Source: Hydrogenivirga caldilitoris (GTDB taxonomy: Bacteria > Aquificota > Aquificia > Aquificales > Aquificaceae). Taken from it: a stretch of DNA of 64,000 nt. The notes beneath the pieces were generated by a model, which was given only the letters and a program-made list of their open reading frames with translations, had not been told where the DNA came from and searched no databases. The stretch is from NCBI RefSeq assembly GCF_003664005.1, contig NZ_RCCJ01000001.1, positions 1,302,001 through 1,366,000 of the forward strand, given 5' to 3'. Positions within the stretch are counted from its first letter, which is position 1; each line of letters starts with the position of its first letter. The position numbers were made by a program, and so were the translations under genes. This document shows positions 45,211 through 52,804 of the stretch, piece after piece.

Positions 45211-45851
45211 CTTGCCGCCTCCTTAGGAAGGTTTTTGTAGAAATACTTGGGCTTAGTGCCGTATTCGGGCTTGAGCACCTGAACGGGTGTATGACTGACG
45301 TACTTCCTAACTTCTGTTTCTTCGTCTAAGATGTTGCCGAAAACTCTTGCCGCCGTTGGACAAGCCTCAACACAGGCGGGTAACCTTCCTTCGTAAATCC
45401 TGTGAACGCAGAATGTGCATTTATCTGCAGTCCCTGTTACGGGATTCATAAACCTCGCACCGTACGGACAAGCTTGAACGCAAGAGGCACAGCCTATACA
45501 TATCTCGCTGTTGACCAGAACTAACCCATCCTCGTTTATATAGGTGGCTCCTGTTGGACAGGGTTTCACACAAGGAGGGTTCTCGCAGTGATTGCATTGC
45601 TTCGGAACAAAAACTACCCTTCCGTCCTCAAACACGTGTCTCTCTATCCACGTTCTGAAGGATTCAATAGGAACGTTATTTTCCGCCGCACATGCAACGA
45701 CACATGCCATACAACCGTAGCACTTATCAACGTCAATGAACATAGCCCACTTTATCTTCTTCCCCTCTTCTGTTTTCACTGCCGCAGCTACGGGAGCTAA
45801 AGAGAACAGCTTTATCGCCTCTCTCCGGCTGAGCTCTACCTTCGTTCCCAT
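45207..45851 (-). CDS. Four-cluster ferredoxin-like subunit of the molybdoenzyme (TtrB/SreB type)
   Basis: This 214-residue protein has a twin-arginine-like leader (LSRREAIKLFSLAPVAAA) and four [4Fe-4S] cysteine motifs: DKCYGCMACVVAC, KQCNHCENPPC, EICIGCASCVQAC and DKCTFCVHRI. It wires the Mo subunit to the NrfD-type anchor. The ATG at 45851 is chosen for GGAGGGTGAG upstream. It is the first gene of the operon, about 35 nt after a good promoter. Confidence 0.92.
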   Translation of the reverse strand: MGTKVELSRREAIKLFSLAPVAAAVKTEEGKKIKWAMFIDVDKCYGCMACVVACAAENNVPIESFRTWIERHVFEDGRVVFVPKQCNHCENPPCVKPCPTGATYINEDGLVLVNSEICIGCASCVQACPYGARFMNPVTGTADKCTFCVHRIYEGRLPACVEACPTAARVFGNILDEETEVRKYVSHTPVQVLKPEYGTKPKYFYKNLPKEAAR

Positions 45852-45884
45852 CTCACCCTCCTGAATGAGCATTCATTAATTCTA

Positions 45885-45912
45885 ATTATATGACAAAAAT
45901 CATGAAAGTCAA
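45885..45912 (-). promoter_or_regulatory. Sigma-70-type promoter of the molybdoenzyme operon
   Basis: Minus-strand TTGACT (45907-45912) and TATAAT (45885-45890), 16 bp apart. The spacer contains an inverted pair ATGA-N6-TCAT that might be an operator. The 45-nt region downstream carries the ribosome site of the FeS gene. Confidence 0.7.
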
Positions 45913-45930
45913 GAGATGGTGAATAAAGAT

Positions 45931-46041
45931 TCAGAGCTTTCTGTACTTCCCCTTCCTCGCCTTGGCCATACCCTTCCAGTAGATAAGAAGGATGCCATGA
46001 ATAAAGGCAACGACGAGTACAAGGGCTACAACGTCACTCAT
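45931..46041 (-). CDS. 36-residue single-pass membrane peptide coupled to reverse gyrase
   Basis: A complete small frame (MSDVVALVLVVAFIHGILLI, then YWKGMAKARKGKYRKL) overlaps the reverse gyrase stop by 8 bp (ATGAGTGA), so re-initiation would translate it from the gyrase message. It has one membrane helix (about residues 4-21) and a highly basic tail (10 Lys/Arg in the last 16), predicting an inside-facing tail that could touch nucleic acid or lipid. There is no homology I recognise, and only the overlap and clean composition support it. Confidence 0.5.
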   Translation of the reverse strand: MSDVVALVLVVAFIHGILLIYWKGMAKARKGKYRKL

Positions 46042-49000
46042 AGTAAAACTCCCTGGGAGCGCTTACTTCCCCGACCTTTACCAGTATGTTCTTAACCTTG
46101 TGGGCTTCTCTCAGAACTTCAAGGTAGTCAAGCTCACCCCTCTCTATCCTGTCCATCGCCTCCTCAAGTCTTCTCGTGAGTTCCTCGCTCGTGTAGTCCG
46201 GATAATGCTTCCTCAGGTAGTTGTAAACTTCTATACCCATCTTTGTGGGAATGAGCCTTCCCCTCTCTTCTTTTACGTATCCCCTGTCCAGAAGGGTCTG
46301 GACTATATGGGCGTAAGTTGAGGGTCTTCCGAGACCTCTTCTCTTCATCTCCTGAATGAGCGTTCCCTGGGTAAAGAGGGGAACCTTTGGAACCTCTCTG
46401 AACTCCACGGGCTTTATATCAAAGGGTTCTTTCTTCTCAAAGACCCTGAAGGTGGGGAACATGAGGTCAAAGCCGTGTTCTATAACTTCCGTTACGACCT
46501 CTTCCTCCCAGTCGTAGTAGGGAAGTTCAACATGGAGCTTCTCTACCCTCACCCTGGCGGGTCTCATCTGGGAAGCAATGAAGCGTTTAAATATGAGCTT
46601 GTAGAGTTTCAGGGCGTCTTCGGGCTCTTCAAGGTCTATAAGTCCGGCGGTTATCATGAACCTGAGGTTTGAAGGCTCCAGGGGTCTGGTGGGCCTTATG
46701 CACTCGTGGGCTCCTCCCTCTCCCCAGCTCCTCGGATAGAAGTACTCTTCGCCAAACTTCTCGCTTATGTAAGGCTTCGCCACGAGATACCTTCCAGCCT
46801 CGGAGACACGGGTGGAGTCCGTCCTGTGGTAGGTGATGAGTCCCGCTTCAAAGAGATTCTGTAGAAGTTTCATAGTCTTTTGTGCAGAGAAGTGGAGTTT
46901 CTCGCTCGCATCCTCCAAGATGGTGTCCGTAGAGTAGGGAGGCAGGGGCTTCTTCTCTGTCTCTTCGGGAGAGTGGGTATAGACCCTTGCAAGCTCGAGC
47001 TCCTCGTAAACACTTCGGGCAACCGTCAGGTCCTCTATCTCCGCTCTGAAGCTCTGTCCGTTTACCTCAAAGATAACCTCCCCTTTCTTCTCCCTGGACT
47101 TTTCGTACCTCTCTATCACCCAACCTAAGACGGGCGTCTGAACCCTTCCGGCGGAGAACCAGTTCTTGTTAAAGACCTTCCATAGGACCCTTGAGAGGGT
47201 GAAGCCGACCCACCTGTCCAGGACCCTCCTCACTATCTGGGCTTTGACCATGTTTACGTTAAAGTCCCTAGGACTCTCCACAGCTTCCTGGAAGGCTCTG
47301 GGCGTTACCTCGTGGAACTCGGCACGTTTCAGGTTCACGTTGAAGGGTCTCAAAAGGAGAAAGAGGTCGTAGGCTATCTTTTCACCCTCTGCATCGGGGT
47401 CCGTGGCTATGAAGACCTCGTCCACCTCGTAATCAACTTCCCTCAGCCCCTCAATAATTGTAAGCTTGTCTTCTATCTTTCCCCTGCACCTCTCTTTAAG
47501 ATACTCGTAGTCCGTGTGCTGTATCCCCTGAGGCTTACACCTCTTTATGGTGTCGTAGACGGGTATGAACCTGTCCCTGTCCTCCAAGACACCGAAGAAT
47601 CCTTTATCGGTTACAAGGTCAAGGACGTGTCCGAGGGAGGCGGTAATCACGAGAAGCCTCTCACCAAGGGGAACCTCGTAGGCTATTGTGTCCTTGACGA
47701 GCCTCATCTGGGGCTTTCCGAAGAAGCTCGCTATTGTTTTAGCCTTGTTGGGAGATTCCACGACCACGAGGGTTGTCTTGAATAGGTCCTTTATCTTTTG
47801 AGCAACCTTGTGCTCTAAAATGAGCCTTGCCCTCCCCCTGTCCTCATCTATCTCCTTTATAAGCTTCTCAAGGTCTATCTCTTCAAGGCTCTTGAACTCA
47901 ACGTCCGACTGCATGAAGTAGGCAGCGAGCCTTCTCTTCAGAGACCTGAAAGCCTTGGGGTCGGAATAGAAGAGGATGGAGAGTCCCTTTGTCATCCCTC
48001 CCGCTATGAACCGTGATGTTCTCCCCGAAGCCTGGATGTAGGAGTTCGCATCCCCGACGACCACGAAGAGCTGTCCATCTCTATGGACGAGGGATATATC
48101 CTCCGACTCCTCAATCTTTTTCAGGAACTCCCTGTCTGTGAGAAAGCCTTCCAAAAAGTCCTTTATCTCCTGAACCCTCTCCTTTATACGTGGGTACTTA
48201 TCTAAGTCCTCATCCCTCATCGTCAGGTATCTCTTCAGGTAGTTTATGTACTCAATAGCCTTGAGCCTGTCCTCCTCCTCAAAGAGGTTCAGAAGAGCTA
48301 AGAGCATGGAGTGGAGGAGGGAGGGCTGGAGCGTTAGCTCCGTCGGAAATACGTGCTTGGGAGGGTCTAAGAAGATGGCGTAGCGAATCACGTGAGGCAG
48401 ATCTAACCCCCTTACGAGCGGGTTCGTTATGTGGGATATTCCCATCGCAACGTCAAACTCACCCTTCTCTAAAGTTTTGTAAAGCTCCTCAGCTTTATAA
48501 TCAAGGTAGTTTATAGCCTTAATCCCTCCCTTCCTGTAAAACTCAACAACCTCCTCAACCTTGTCCTTTCCATAAAATACGGATAGATAAACGAGCCCTC
48601 CTTTTCCGAGCTTCTTAATTAACTCCGCCGAGCGTCCAAGGGCGTCCTCCAGGTCCTTAGCAGGCTCAGCTACGTCCACTATGTTCCTTACGGTTGTTAC
48701 AGCCTTCTGAACGTCAAAGCCTAAGAGGTTTCTGAAGAGGAAGACCCTGTTCCCTTTGGGTTTCAAGGTTGCGGAGGAGACTATCAGAACCGTATCCCTC
48801 TCCCTCTTCCTTATCTGGGAAAGCCTGTCCCAGTCCTTCTCGGTCTTGTTCTCTTTAAGAGCTAACTTTATCTCGTAATCGGTAAAGCCAAGGAGCTTGA
48901 AGAGGTTATCTACGTTCTTTGAACGCTTCAAAAAGGAGTCTATGTCGTCTATGAAGATGAATTTGAACCTGAAGTTCATTAGGTTTTCAAAGTTCCTGTG

Positions 49001-49531
49001 AAGGAACATGTTCGTCCCGCAGAGGATATCAAAACCACCGCTAAGGAACTGTTCTTTAACCTTCTTCTTTGATTCATAAACGAGTATCCTCTTCTCAAGT
49101 CCAAGTCTTTGTGAGAGCTCCCTTAACCTTTCTCCTGCCTGATTGGCAAGGAGTTTCGTGGGAAATATCAGGAGAGCTTTGGGCTCTAAAAAAAGGGAGG
49201 TAACGAAGCCGAAGGTCGTCTTACCAACCCCCGTAGGGGCAACTATAGCAAAGGATTCCTTTCTAAGAACCCTCTTAGCCCAGAGCCTCTGGAGGCTCCA
49301 GGGTCTTGCCCCTACTGCCCTTTCAAAGAAGCTCTCAAACTCACCGAGCCTTCTGTCGGTCTCGCAGTAGGGTTTGAGTTCCCGAAGTTTATTTAATTTC
49401 TCAAGAGCCTCACATACCTCTTCTTCCGGTTTTGGAAGACATTTAGAACAGGGAAGCCCCTTAGACAGCCTCTCATCGCTAATCGCTCCCCCGCAGTTAG
49501 GACACCCCCTCTCTATTATTAGTAAGCTCAT
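46034..49531 (-). CDS. rgy: Reverse gyrase
   Basis: This 1165-residue protein fuses a helicase-like half and a type IA topoisomerase. N-terminal zinc finger C10, C13, C28, C31 (CPNCGG, CSKC); Walker A APTGVGKTTFG (about 98-108); FIDDIDSF as motif II; topoisomerase start VVVESPNKAKTIASFFG (about residue 590); catalytic tyrosine in ITYHRTDSTRVSEAG (about 901). It introduces positive supercoils and is a hallmark of hyperthermophiles. The second zinc finger is degenerate (only two cysteines in KRCKPQG and KERCRGK). A 36-codon frame overlaps its end. Confidence 0.98.
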   Translation of the reverse strand: MSLLIIERGCPNCGGAISDERLSKGLPCSKCLPKPEEEVCEALEKLNKLRELKPYCETDRRLGEFESFFERAVGARPWSLQRLWAKRVLRKESFAIVAPTGVGKTTFGFVTSLFLEPKALLIFPTKLLANQAGERLRELSQRLGLEKRILVYESKKKVKEQFLSGGFDILCGTNMFLHRNFENLMNFRFKFIFIDDIDSFLKRSKNVDNLFKLLGFTDYEIKLALKENKTEKDWDRLSQIRKRERDTVLIVSSATLKPKGNRVFLFRNLLGFDVQKAVTTVRNIVDVAEPAKDLEDALGRSAELIKKLGKGGLVYLSVFYGKDKVEEVVEFYRKGGIKAINYLDYKAEELYKTLEKGEFDVAMGISHITNPLVRGLDLPHVIRYAIFLDPPKHVFPTELTLQPSLLHSMLLALLNLFEEEDRLKAIEYINYLKRYLTMRDEDLDKYPRIKERVQEIKDFLEGFLTDREFLKKIEESEDISLVHRDGQLFVVVGDANSYIQASGRTSRFIAGGMTKGLSILFYSDPKAFRSLKRRLAAYFMQSDVEFKSLEEIDLEKLIKEIDEDRGRARLILEHKVAQKIKDLFKTTLVVVESPNKAKTIASFFGKPQMRLVKDTIAYEVPLGERLLVITASLGHVLDLVTDKGFFGVLEDRDRFIPVYDTIKRCKPQGIQHTDYEYLKERCRGKIEDKLTIIEGLREVDYEVDEVFIATDPDAEGEKIAYDLFLLLRPFNVNLKRAEFHEVTPRAFQEAVESPRDFNVNMVKAQIVRRVLDRWVGFTLSRVLWKVFNKNWFSAGRVQTPVLGWVIERYEKSREKKGEVIFEVNGQSFRAEIEDLTVARSVYEELELARVYTHSPEETEKKPLPPYSTDTILEDASEKLHFSAQKTMKLLQNLFEAGLITYHRTDSTRVSEAGRYLVAKPYISEKFGEEYFYPRSWGEGGAHECIRPTRPLEPSNLRFMITAGLIDLEEPEDALKLYKLIFKRFIASQMRPARVRVEKLHVELPYYDWEEEVVTEVIEHGFDLMFPTFRVFEKKEPFDIKPVEFREVPKVPLFTQGTLIQEMKRRGLGRPSTYAHIVQTLLDRGYVKEERGRLIPTKMGIEVYNYLRKHYPDYTSEELTRRLEEAMDRIERGELDYLEVLREAHKVKNILVKVGEVSAPREFYYE

Positions 49532-49546
49532 GGGGAAATTATATCT

Positions 49547-49843
49547 TTAATGCCTCATTATCTCCTTTACTATCCTGTCTATATCTTCGGCGAGTTTGAA
49601 GTCCCTCTCCGTTATACCTCCCGCCTCGTGGGTGGTGAGCTTGACCTTAACCCTCTTAAAACCTACCTCAAGGTCTGGATGATGCCAGTGGGCTTCGGCA
49701 AGGGCTGCTATGGCGTTCACCACAAATATCGTCGTCTTCCAGTTTTTGGTTTCATAAACTTTTGTTATGTAATTTCCTTCCAAGCTCCAGTCTTCAAGCT
49801 CTTTAAGTCTTCCCTCTATATCCTCAGGACTCAGCCTCTCCAT
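49547..49843 (-). CDS. phhB: 4a-hydroxytetrahydrobiopterin dehydratase (pterin carbinolamine dehydratase)
   Basis: This 98-residue protein carries the family's EAHWHHPDLEVGFKRVKV catalytic histidines and LTTHEAGGITERDFKLA. In prokaryotes lacking phenylalanine hydroxylase it may act in molybdopterin or folate-related chemistry. Its ATG follows the MBL stop directly and reverse gyrase starts 15 bp after it, so the genes share a strand and probably a message. Confidence 0.95.
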   Translation of the reverse strand: MERLSPEDIEGRLKELEDWSLEGNYITKVYETKNWKTTIFVVNAIAALAEAHWHHPDLEVGFKRVKVKLTTHEAGGITERDFKLAEDIDRIVKEIMRH

Positions 49844-50746
49844 CTAAAGCTCCATGTCCAGCTCGTTAAAGACCCTGTAAACGTTTCTCAGATGGAAGAC
49901 GTCGTACATCGGAAGGTTCTTATAGGGGGTATCCTTCAAAGCTTCCCTTATTTCATCTATAAACTTCCCCTCATCTTTGAGCCTTGCTACATTTTCCCTA
50001 ACAAAGGCTATGTAATCCTGCGTTTCCTTTATAACCTCCAAACCTCCCGGTTCACCGTGTCCGGAGAGGACGAGTTTAGGCTTGAGTTCTTTCAGTTTGT
50101 TCAGCACTTCAACCCAGCCTTTAGAGGAGGCGTTTCTATCCCCCATGAACACTATCCTCCTTTTGGCTGTAAGGTCTCCCGCAAAGAGAACCCTATTCTT
50201 GAAAACAACTATATCCGTGTTCGTATGTGCCGGTGTCATGGGAATTATCAGGAAGGTGTCATTTCCAACCCTCAACTTAACCCTGCTGTCCACCACCACA
50301 TCCGGGGGTGTGAGCTTCACGTTATCAAAAACACCCGGGAAAGAGCTTTTAACGCCATTAAGGACCGAATCCGCCTCTCCTGAATCGTAGAAATCCTTCA
50401 GATTCTTGTGAGCAACTATCTTCGCCCCTGCTTCCTTAAAGGCTGATGCTCCGAACCAGTGGTCCATATGGTAGTGGGTAACTATCGCATAGAGGATAGG
50501 AGCGTCCTTAATTTTTTTAAGTTCTGAGATGAATTCCCTCCCAAGCTCGGGAGTTGATAAAGTATCCACCACAACCCACCCTTCATCTGTAAGGACGGCG
50601 TAAGCGTTGGACATAAATCCTCTGTTTTCTTTAGAGGGAAGTGCGTTTACTCCCTGAGCCATATAGATGCTCTCGGAGACTTTCTTCAGCTCCATACCGA
50701 AGATGAACCCTAAAGAAATTAGAAATGTTAGCAAAGTCCTTACCAT
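49844..50746 (-). CDS. Exported MBL-fold metallo-hydrolase
   Basis: This 300-residue metallo-beta-lactamase-fold protein has a signal peptide (MVRTLLTFLISLGFIFG). The metal motif HYHMDHWFG (about residue 95-103), AHTNTDIVV, FAGDLTAKRR and LSGHGEPGG complete a dinuclear site. It resembles the SoxH/quinoprotein-relay-associated group, so a sulfur role is possible but unproven. Its N-terminal coding region abuts a decayed thioesterase. Confidence 0.85.
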   Translation of the reverse strand: MVRTLLTFLISLGFIFGMELKKVSESIYMAQGVNALPSKENRGFMSNAYAVLTDEGWVVVDTLSTPELGREFISELKKIKDAPILYAIVTHYHMDHWFGASAFKEAGAKIVAHKNLKDFYDSGEADSVLNGVKSSFPGVFDNVKLTPPDVVVDSRVKLRVGNDTFLIIPMTPAHTNTDIVVFKNRVLFAGDLTAKRRIVFMGDRNASSKGWVEVLNKLKELKPKLVLSGHGEPGGLEVIKETQDYIAFVRENVARLKDEGKFIDEIREALKDTPYKNLPMYDVFHLRNVYRVFNELDMEL

Positions 50747-50763
50747 CTCCTCTTCCTCCCGCT

Positions 50764-50946
50764 CTAAATTTAATCTCCCCGATGGTTACGTTCAAGGATC
50801 GCGCTTGAGATAACACCACCGTGAACGAAACCCAGATGCTGGAGGTGGTAGTCTTTTATATCTATACTCAGAATAGCTCTATCTCTGCTTAGCTCTTCCA
50901 CGACCGCACCGATGTGTTCAAGAAAAGGGAGCCTCACATCGTTCAT
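50764..50946 (-). pseudogene. Remnant of a PaaI-type hotdog thioesterase
   Basis: The frame from an ATG at 50946 encodes a typical start (FLEHIGAVVEELSRDRAIL, HLQHLGFVHGGVISS), the catalytic HGGV region of PaaI thioesterases, then stops at 58 residues. The next piece of the fold (LNVTIGEIKF) is in another frame only ~10 codons later, so the central helix and about half of the enzyme (usual ~135 residues) are deleted and the tail is lost at the MBL gene. I call it a decayed gene. Confidence 0.65.
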
Positions 50947-50948
50947 AC

Positions 50949-50954
50949 TATAAT
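50949..50954 (+). promoter_or_regulatory. -10 box upstream of the encapsulin gene
   Basis: TATAAT lies 33 nt before the encapsulin ATG, leaving a leader with GAAAGGAGGG. It is in the divergent gap with the thioesterase remnant. No -35 hexamer is evident. Confidence 0.45.
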
Positions 50955-50987
50955 TACTTTAAGATAGCTGAGAAAGGAGGGTCTGAT

Positions 50988-51839
50988 ATGGACTTTTTGG
51001 GAAGAGAAGATTCACCCCTGACCGCCGAGGAGTGGAAACAGATAGACGAAGCGGTTATAAGCGTTGCAAAAAACACCCTCGTGTGCAGAAGGTTCGTTCC
51101 CGTCATGGGTCCCATAGGTCCCGGCCATCAGATGGTTTCTTACGATGTCATCTACGGAATGGAGCCGGGAGTCTGCGAGATAAAGCCCGGACAGGAGTAC
51201 GAGACCTGTGAGCCTGTCAGGACGGGGGTTAGAAAACACATACCTATACCTACACTATACAAGGACTTCATAATATCCTGGAGGGACCTTGAGTATTACA
51301 GACAATTCAATATGCCCGTAGACACCTCTAACGCAGCGGCTGCAGCGGTGGCAACGGCTGTTGCTGAGGACACCCTAATACTGTTGGGGAACAAAAACCT
51401 CGGACTTGAAGGTCTTATGACGGCAGAAGGTATAAACACCATGTCTATGAGTGACTGGTCGCAGGTGGGAAACGCCTTCAGCGACGTGATAGCTGGAATT
51501 TCCAAACTCGTAGAGCAGGGTTTTTACGGTAACTATTACCTTATAGTTAACCCCAAGCAGTATTTCCAGCTTAACAGGATGCACGACAACACGGGCTTGC
51601 TGGAAATTGAGCAGATTAAGAAGGTAGTTGAGAACGTCCTTCAAACACCTATAATCCCTGAGAACAGAGCACTTCTCGTATCTGCTGGACCTCAAAACTT
51701 TGACCTCGTGATAGCCCAGGACATATCGGTGGCTTACGTTGAGTCCACCAACATGAATCATGTCTTCAGAGTACTGGAGATGGCTGCTCTGAGGATAAAG
51801 AGACCAGGCTCTATCCTCGTCATAGGGAAAGGTAAGTAA
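50988..51839 (+). CDS. Encapsulin nanocompartment shell protein (Family 1)
   Basis: This 283-residue HK97-fold shell protein begins MDFLGREDSPLTAEEWKQID, the typical encapsulin opening, and has the domain blocks PTLYKDFIISWRDLEYY, DTLILLGNKNLGLEGL and YLIVNPKQYFQLN. It ends RIKRPGSILVIGKG. It assembles into an icosahedral compartment that loads an enzyme cargo by a short targeting peptide. No ferritin-like, DyP or hemerythrin cargo gene is adjacent; a cysteine synthase follows after 10 bp. A strong AAAGGAGG site suggests high expression. Confidence 0.93.
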   Translation: MDFLGREDSPLTAEEWKQIDEAVISVAKNTLVCRRFVPVMGPIGPGHQMVSYDVIYGMEPGVCEIKPGQEYETCEPVRTGVRKHIPIPTLYKDFIISWRDLEYYRQFNMPVDTSNAAAAAVATAVAEDTLILLGNKNLGLEGLMTAEGINTMSMSDWSQVGNAFSDVIAGISKLVEQGFYGNYYLIVNPKQYFQLNRMHDNTGLLEIEQIKKVVENVLQTPIIPENRALLVSAGPQNFDLVIAQDISVAYVESTNMNHVFRVLEMAALRIKRPGSILVIGKGK

Positions 51840-51849
51840 AAGCTATTAA

Positions 51850-52803
51850 ATGTGGGTTCTTGGACAACACGACGAACATTACCGGAAGGCGAGAAACTCT
51901 GTACTAAACCTGATTGGCAATACTCCGCTTGTAAAGATAAACAAGGTTATCCCCGAGGATGTGTCTCCTGAGATAGAGATCTATGCAAAGCTTGAGAGTT
52001 TTAACCCTGGAGGTTCCGTCAAAGATAGACCGGCACTATCCATGTTTCTCACAGCTTTGAAAGAAGGTACTATCCAGAAAGGAAAGGTGGTGATAGATGC
52101 CACCTCAGGGAATACGGGGATAGCCCTTGCTATGGTGGGAGCGGCACTTGGAATTCCTGTTGAACTTGCCATGCCCGCCAACGTTAGCGAAGAGCGTAAG
52201 AAAATAATAAAAGCCTACGGTGCCAAAGTCTATCTTACAGACCCTCTTGAAGGAACTGACGGAGCCATACTGTACGTTAGGGAGCTTGTAGAGAAAGACC
52301 CAGAAAGATACGTATACTTAGACCAGTACAACAACCCCGCCAACTGGAAAGCCCACTTTTATTCAACAGGCATAGAGGTCTGGAATCAAACCGAAGGAAG
52401 GGTGACCCACTTCGTCGCCGGCATAGGCACGGGTGGAACGATAATGGGGACGGGGAGGAGGCTAAAAGTTTACAACCAGAATATACAGGTGGTTGGAGTC
52501 CAGCCCGCTTACCCCTTCCATGGGATTGAGGGGTTAAAACACATAGAGAGCTCCATAAAACCGGGCATATTTGATGAGAACTTCCTTGACAGAACCATAT
52601 TCGTTGAAACAGAAGATGCTTACGAGTGGGCACGTAAACTTGCGAGGGAGGAGGCTATATTCGTAGGACAGTCCTCGGGAGCAGCTCTGTGGGCATGTAT
52701 AATGCTCGCAAGGGAGCTCACGGAAAGGGGAGAAAAGGCGGTCATAGTAACCGTATTTCCCGACGGAGGGGAGAAGTACCTGACCACAGCTCTCTTTGAA
52801 TAG
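51850..52803 (+). CDS. Cysteine synthase (CysM/CysK family)
   Basis: This 317-residue PLP enzyme has PGGSVKDRPALSMF (the PLP lysine in SVKDR), ATSGNTGIALAMVG and GIGTGGTIMGTGRRL. It condenses O-acetylserine (or O-phosphoserine) with sulfide to make cysteine. Compared with the usual start at the LIGNTPLV block, it has an extra ~16-residue N-terminus (MWVLGQHDEHYRKARN). It follows the encapsulin gene by 10 bp with no ribosome site of its own, so the pair is probably one unit. Being encapsulin cargo is an inference. Confidence 0.9.
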   Translation: MWVLGQHDEHYRKARNSVLNLIGNTPLVKINKVIPEDVSPEIEIYAKLESFNPGGSVKDRPALSMFLTALKEGTIQKGKVVIDATSGNTGIALAMVGAALGIPVELAMPANVSEERKKIIKAYGAKVYLTDPLEGTDGAILYVRELVEKDPERYVYLDQYNNPANWKAHFYSTGIEVWNQTEGRVTHFVAGIGTGGTIMGTGRRLKVYNQNIQVVGVQPAYPFHGIEGLKHIESSIKPGIFDENFLDRTIFVETEDAYEWARKLAREEAIFVGQSSGAALWACIMLARELTERGEKAVIVTVFPDGGEKYLTTALFE

Positions 52804-52804
52804 G

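Noticed and set aside
49550-50383. 277-codon frame on the + strand
   Set aside because: It is antisense to phhB and the MBL-fold gene, both clearly recognisable; composition is a shadow of those genes.
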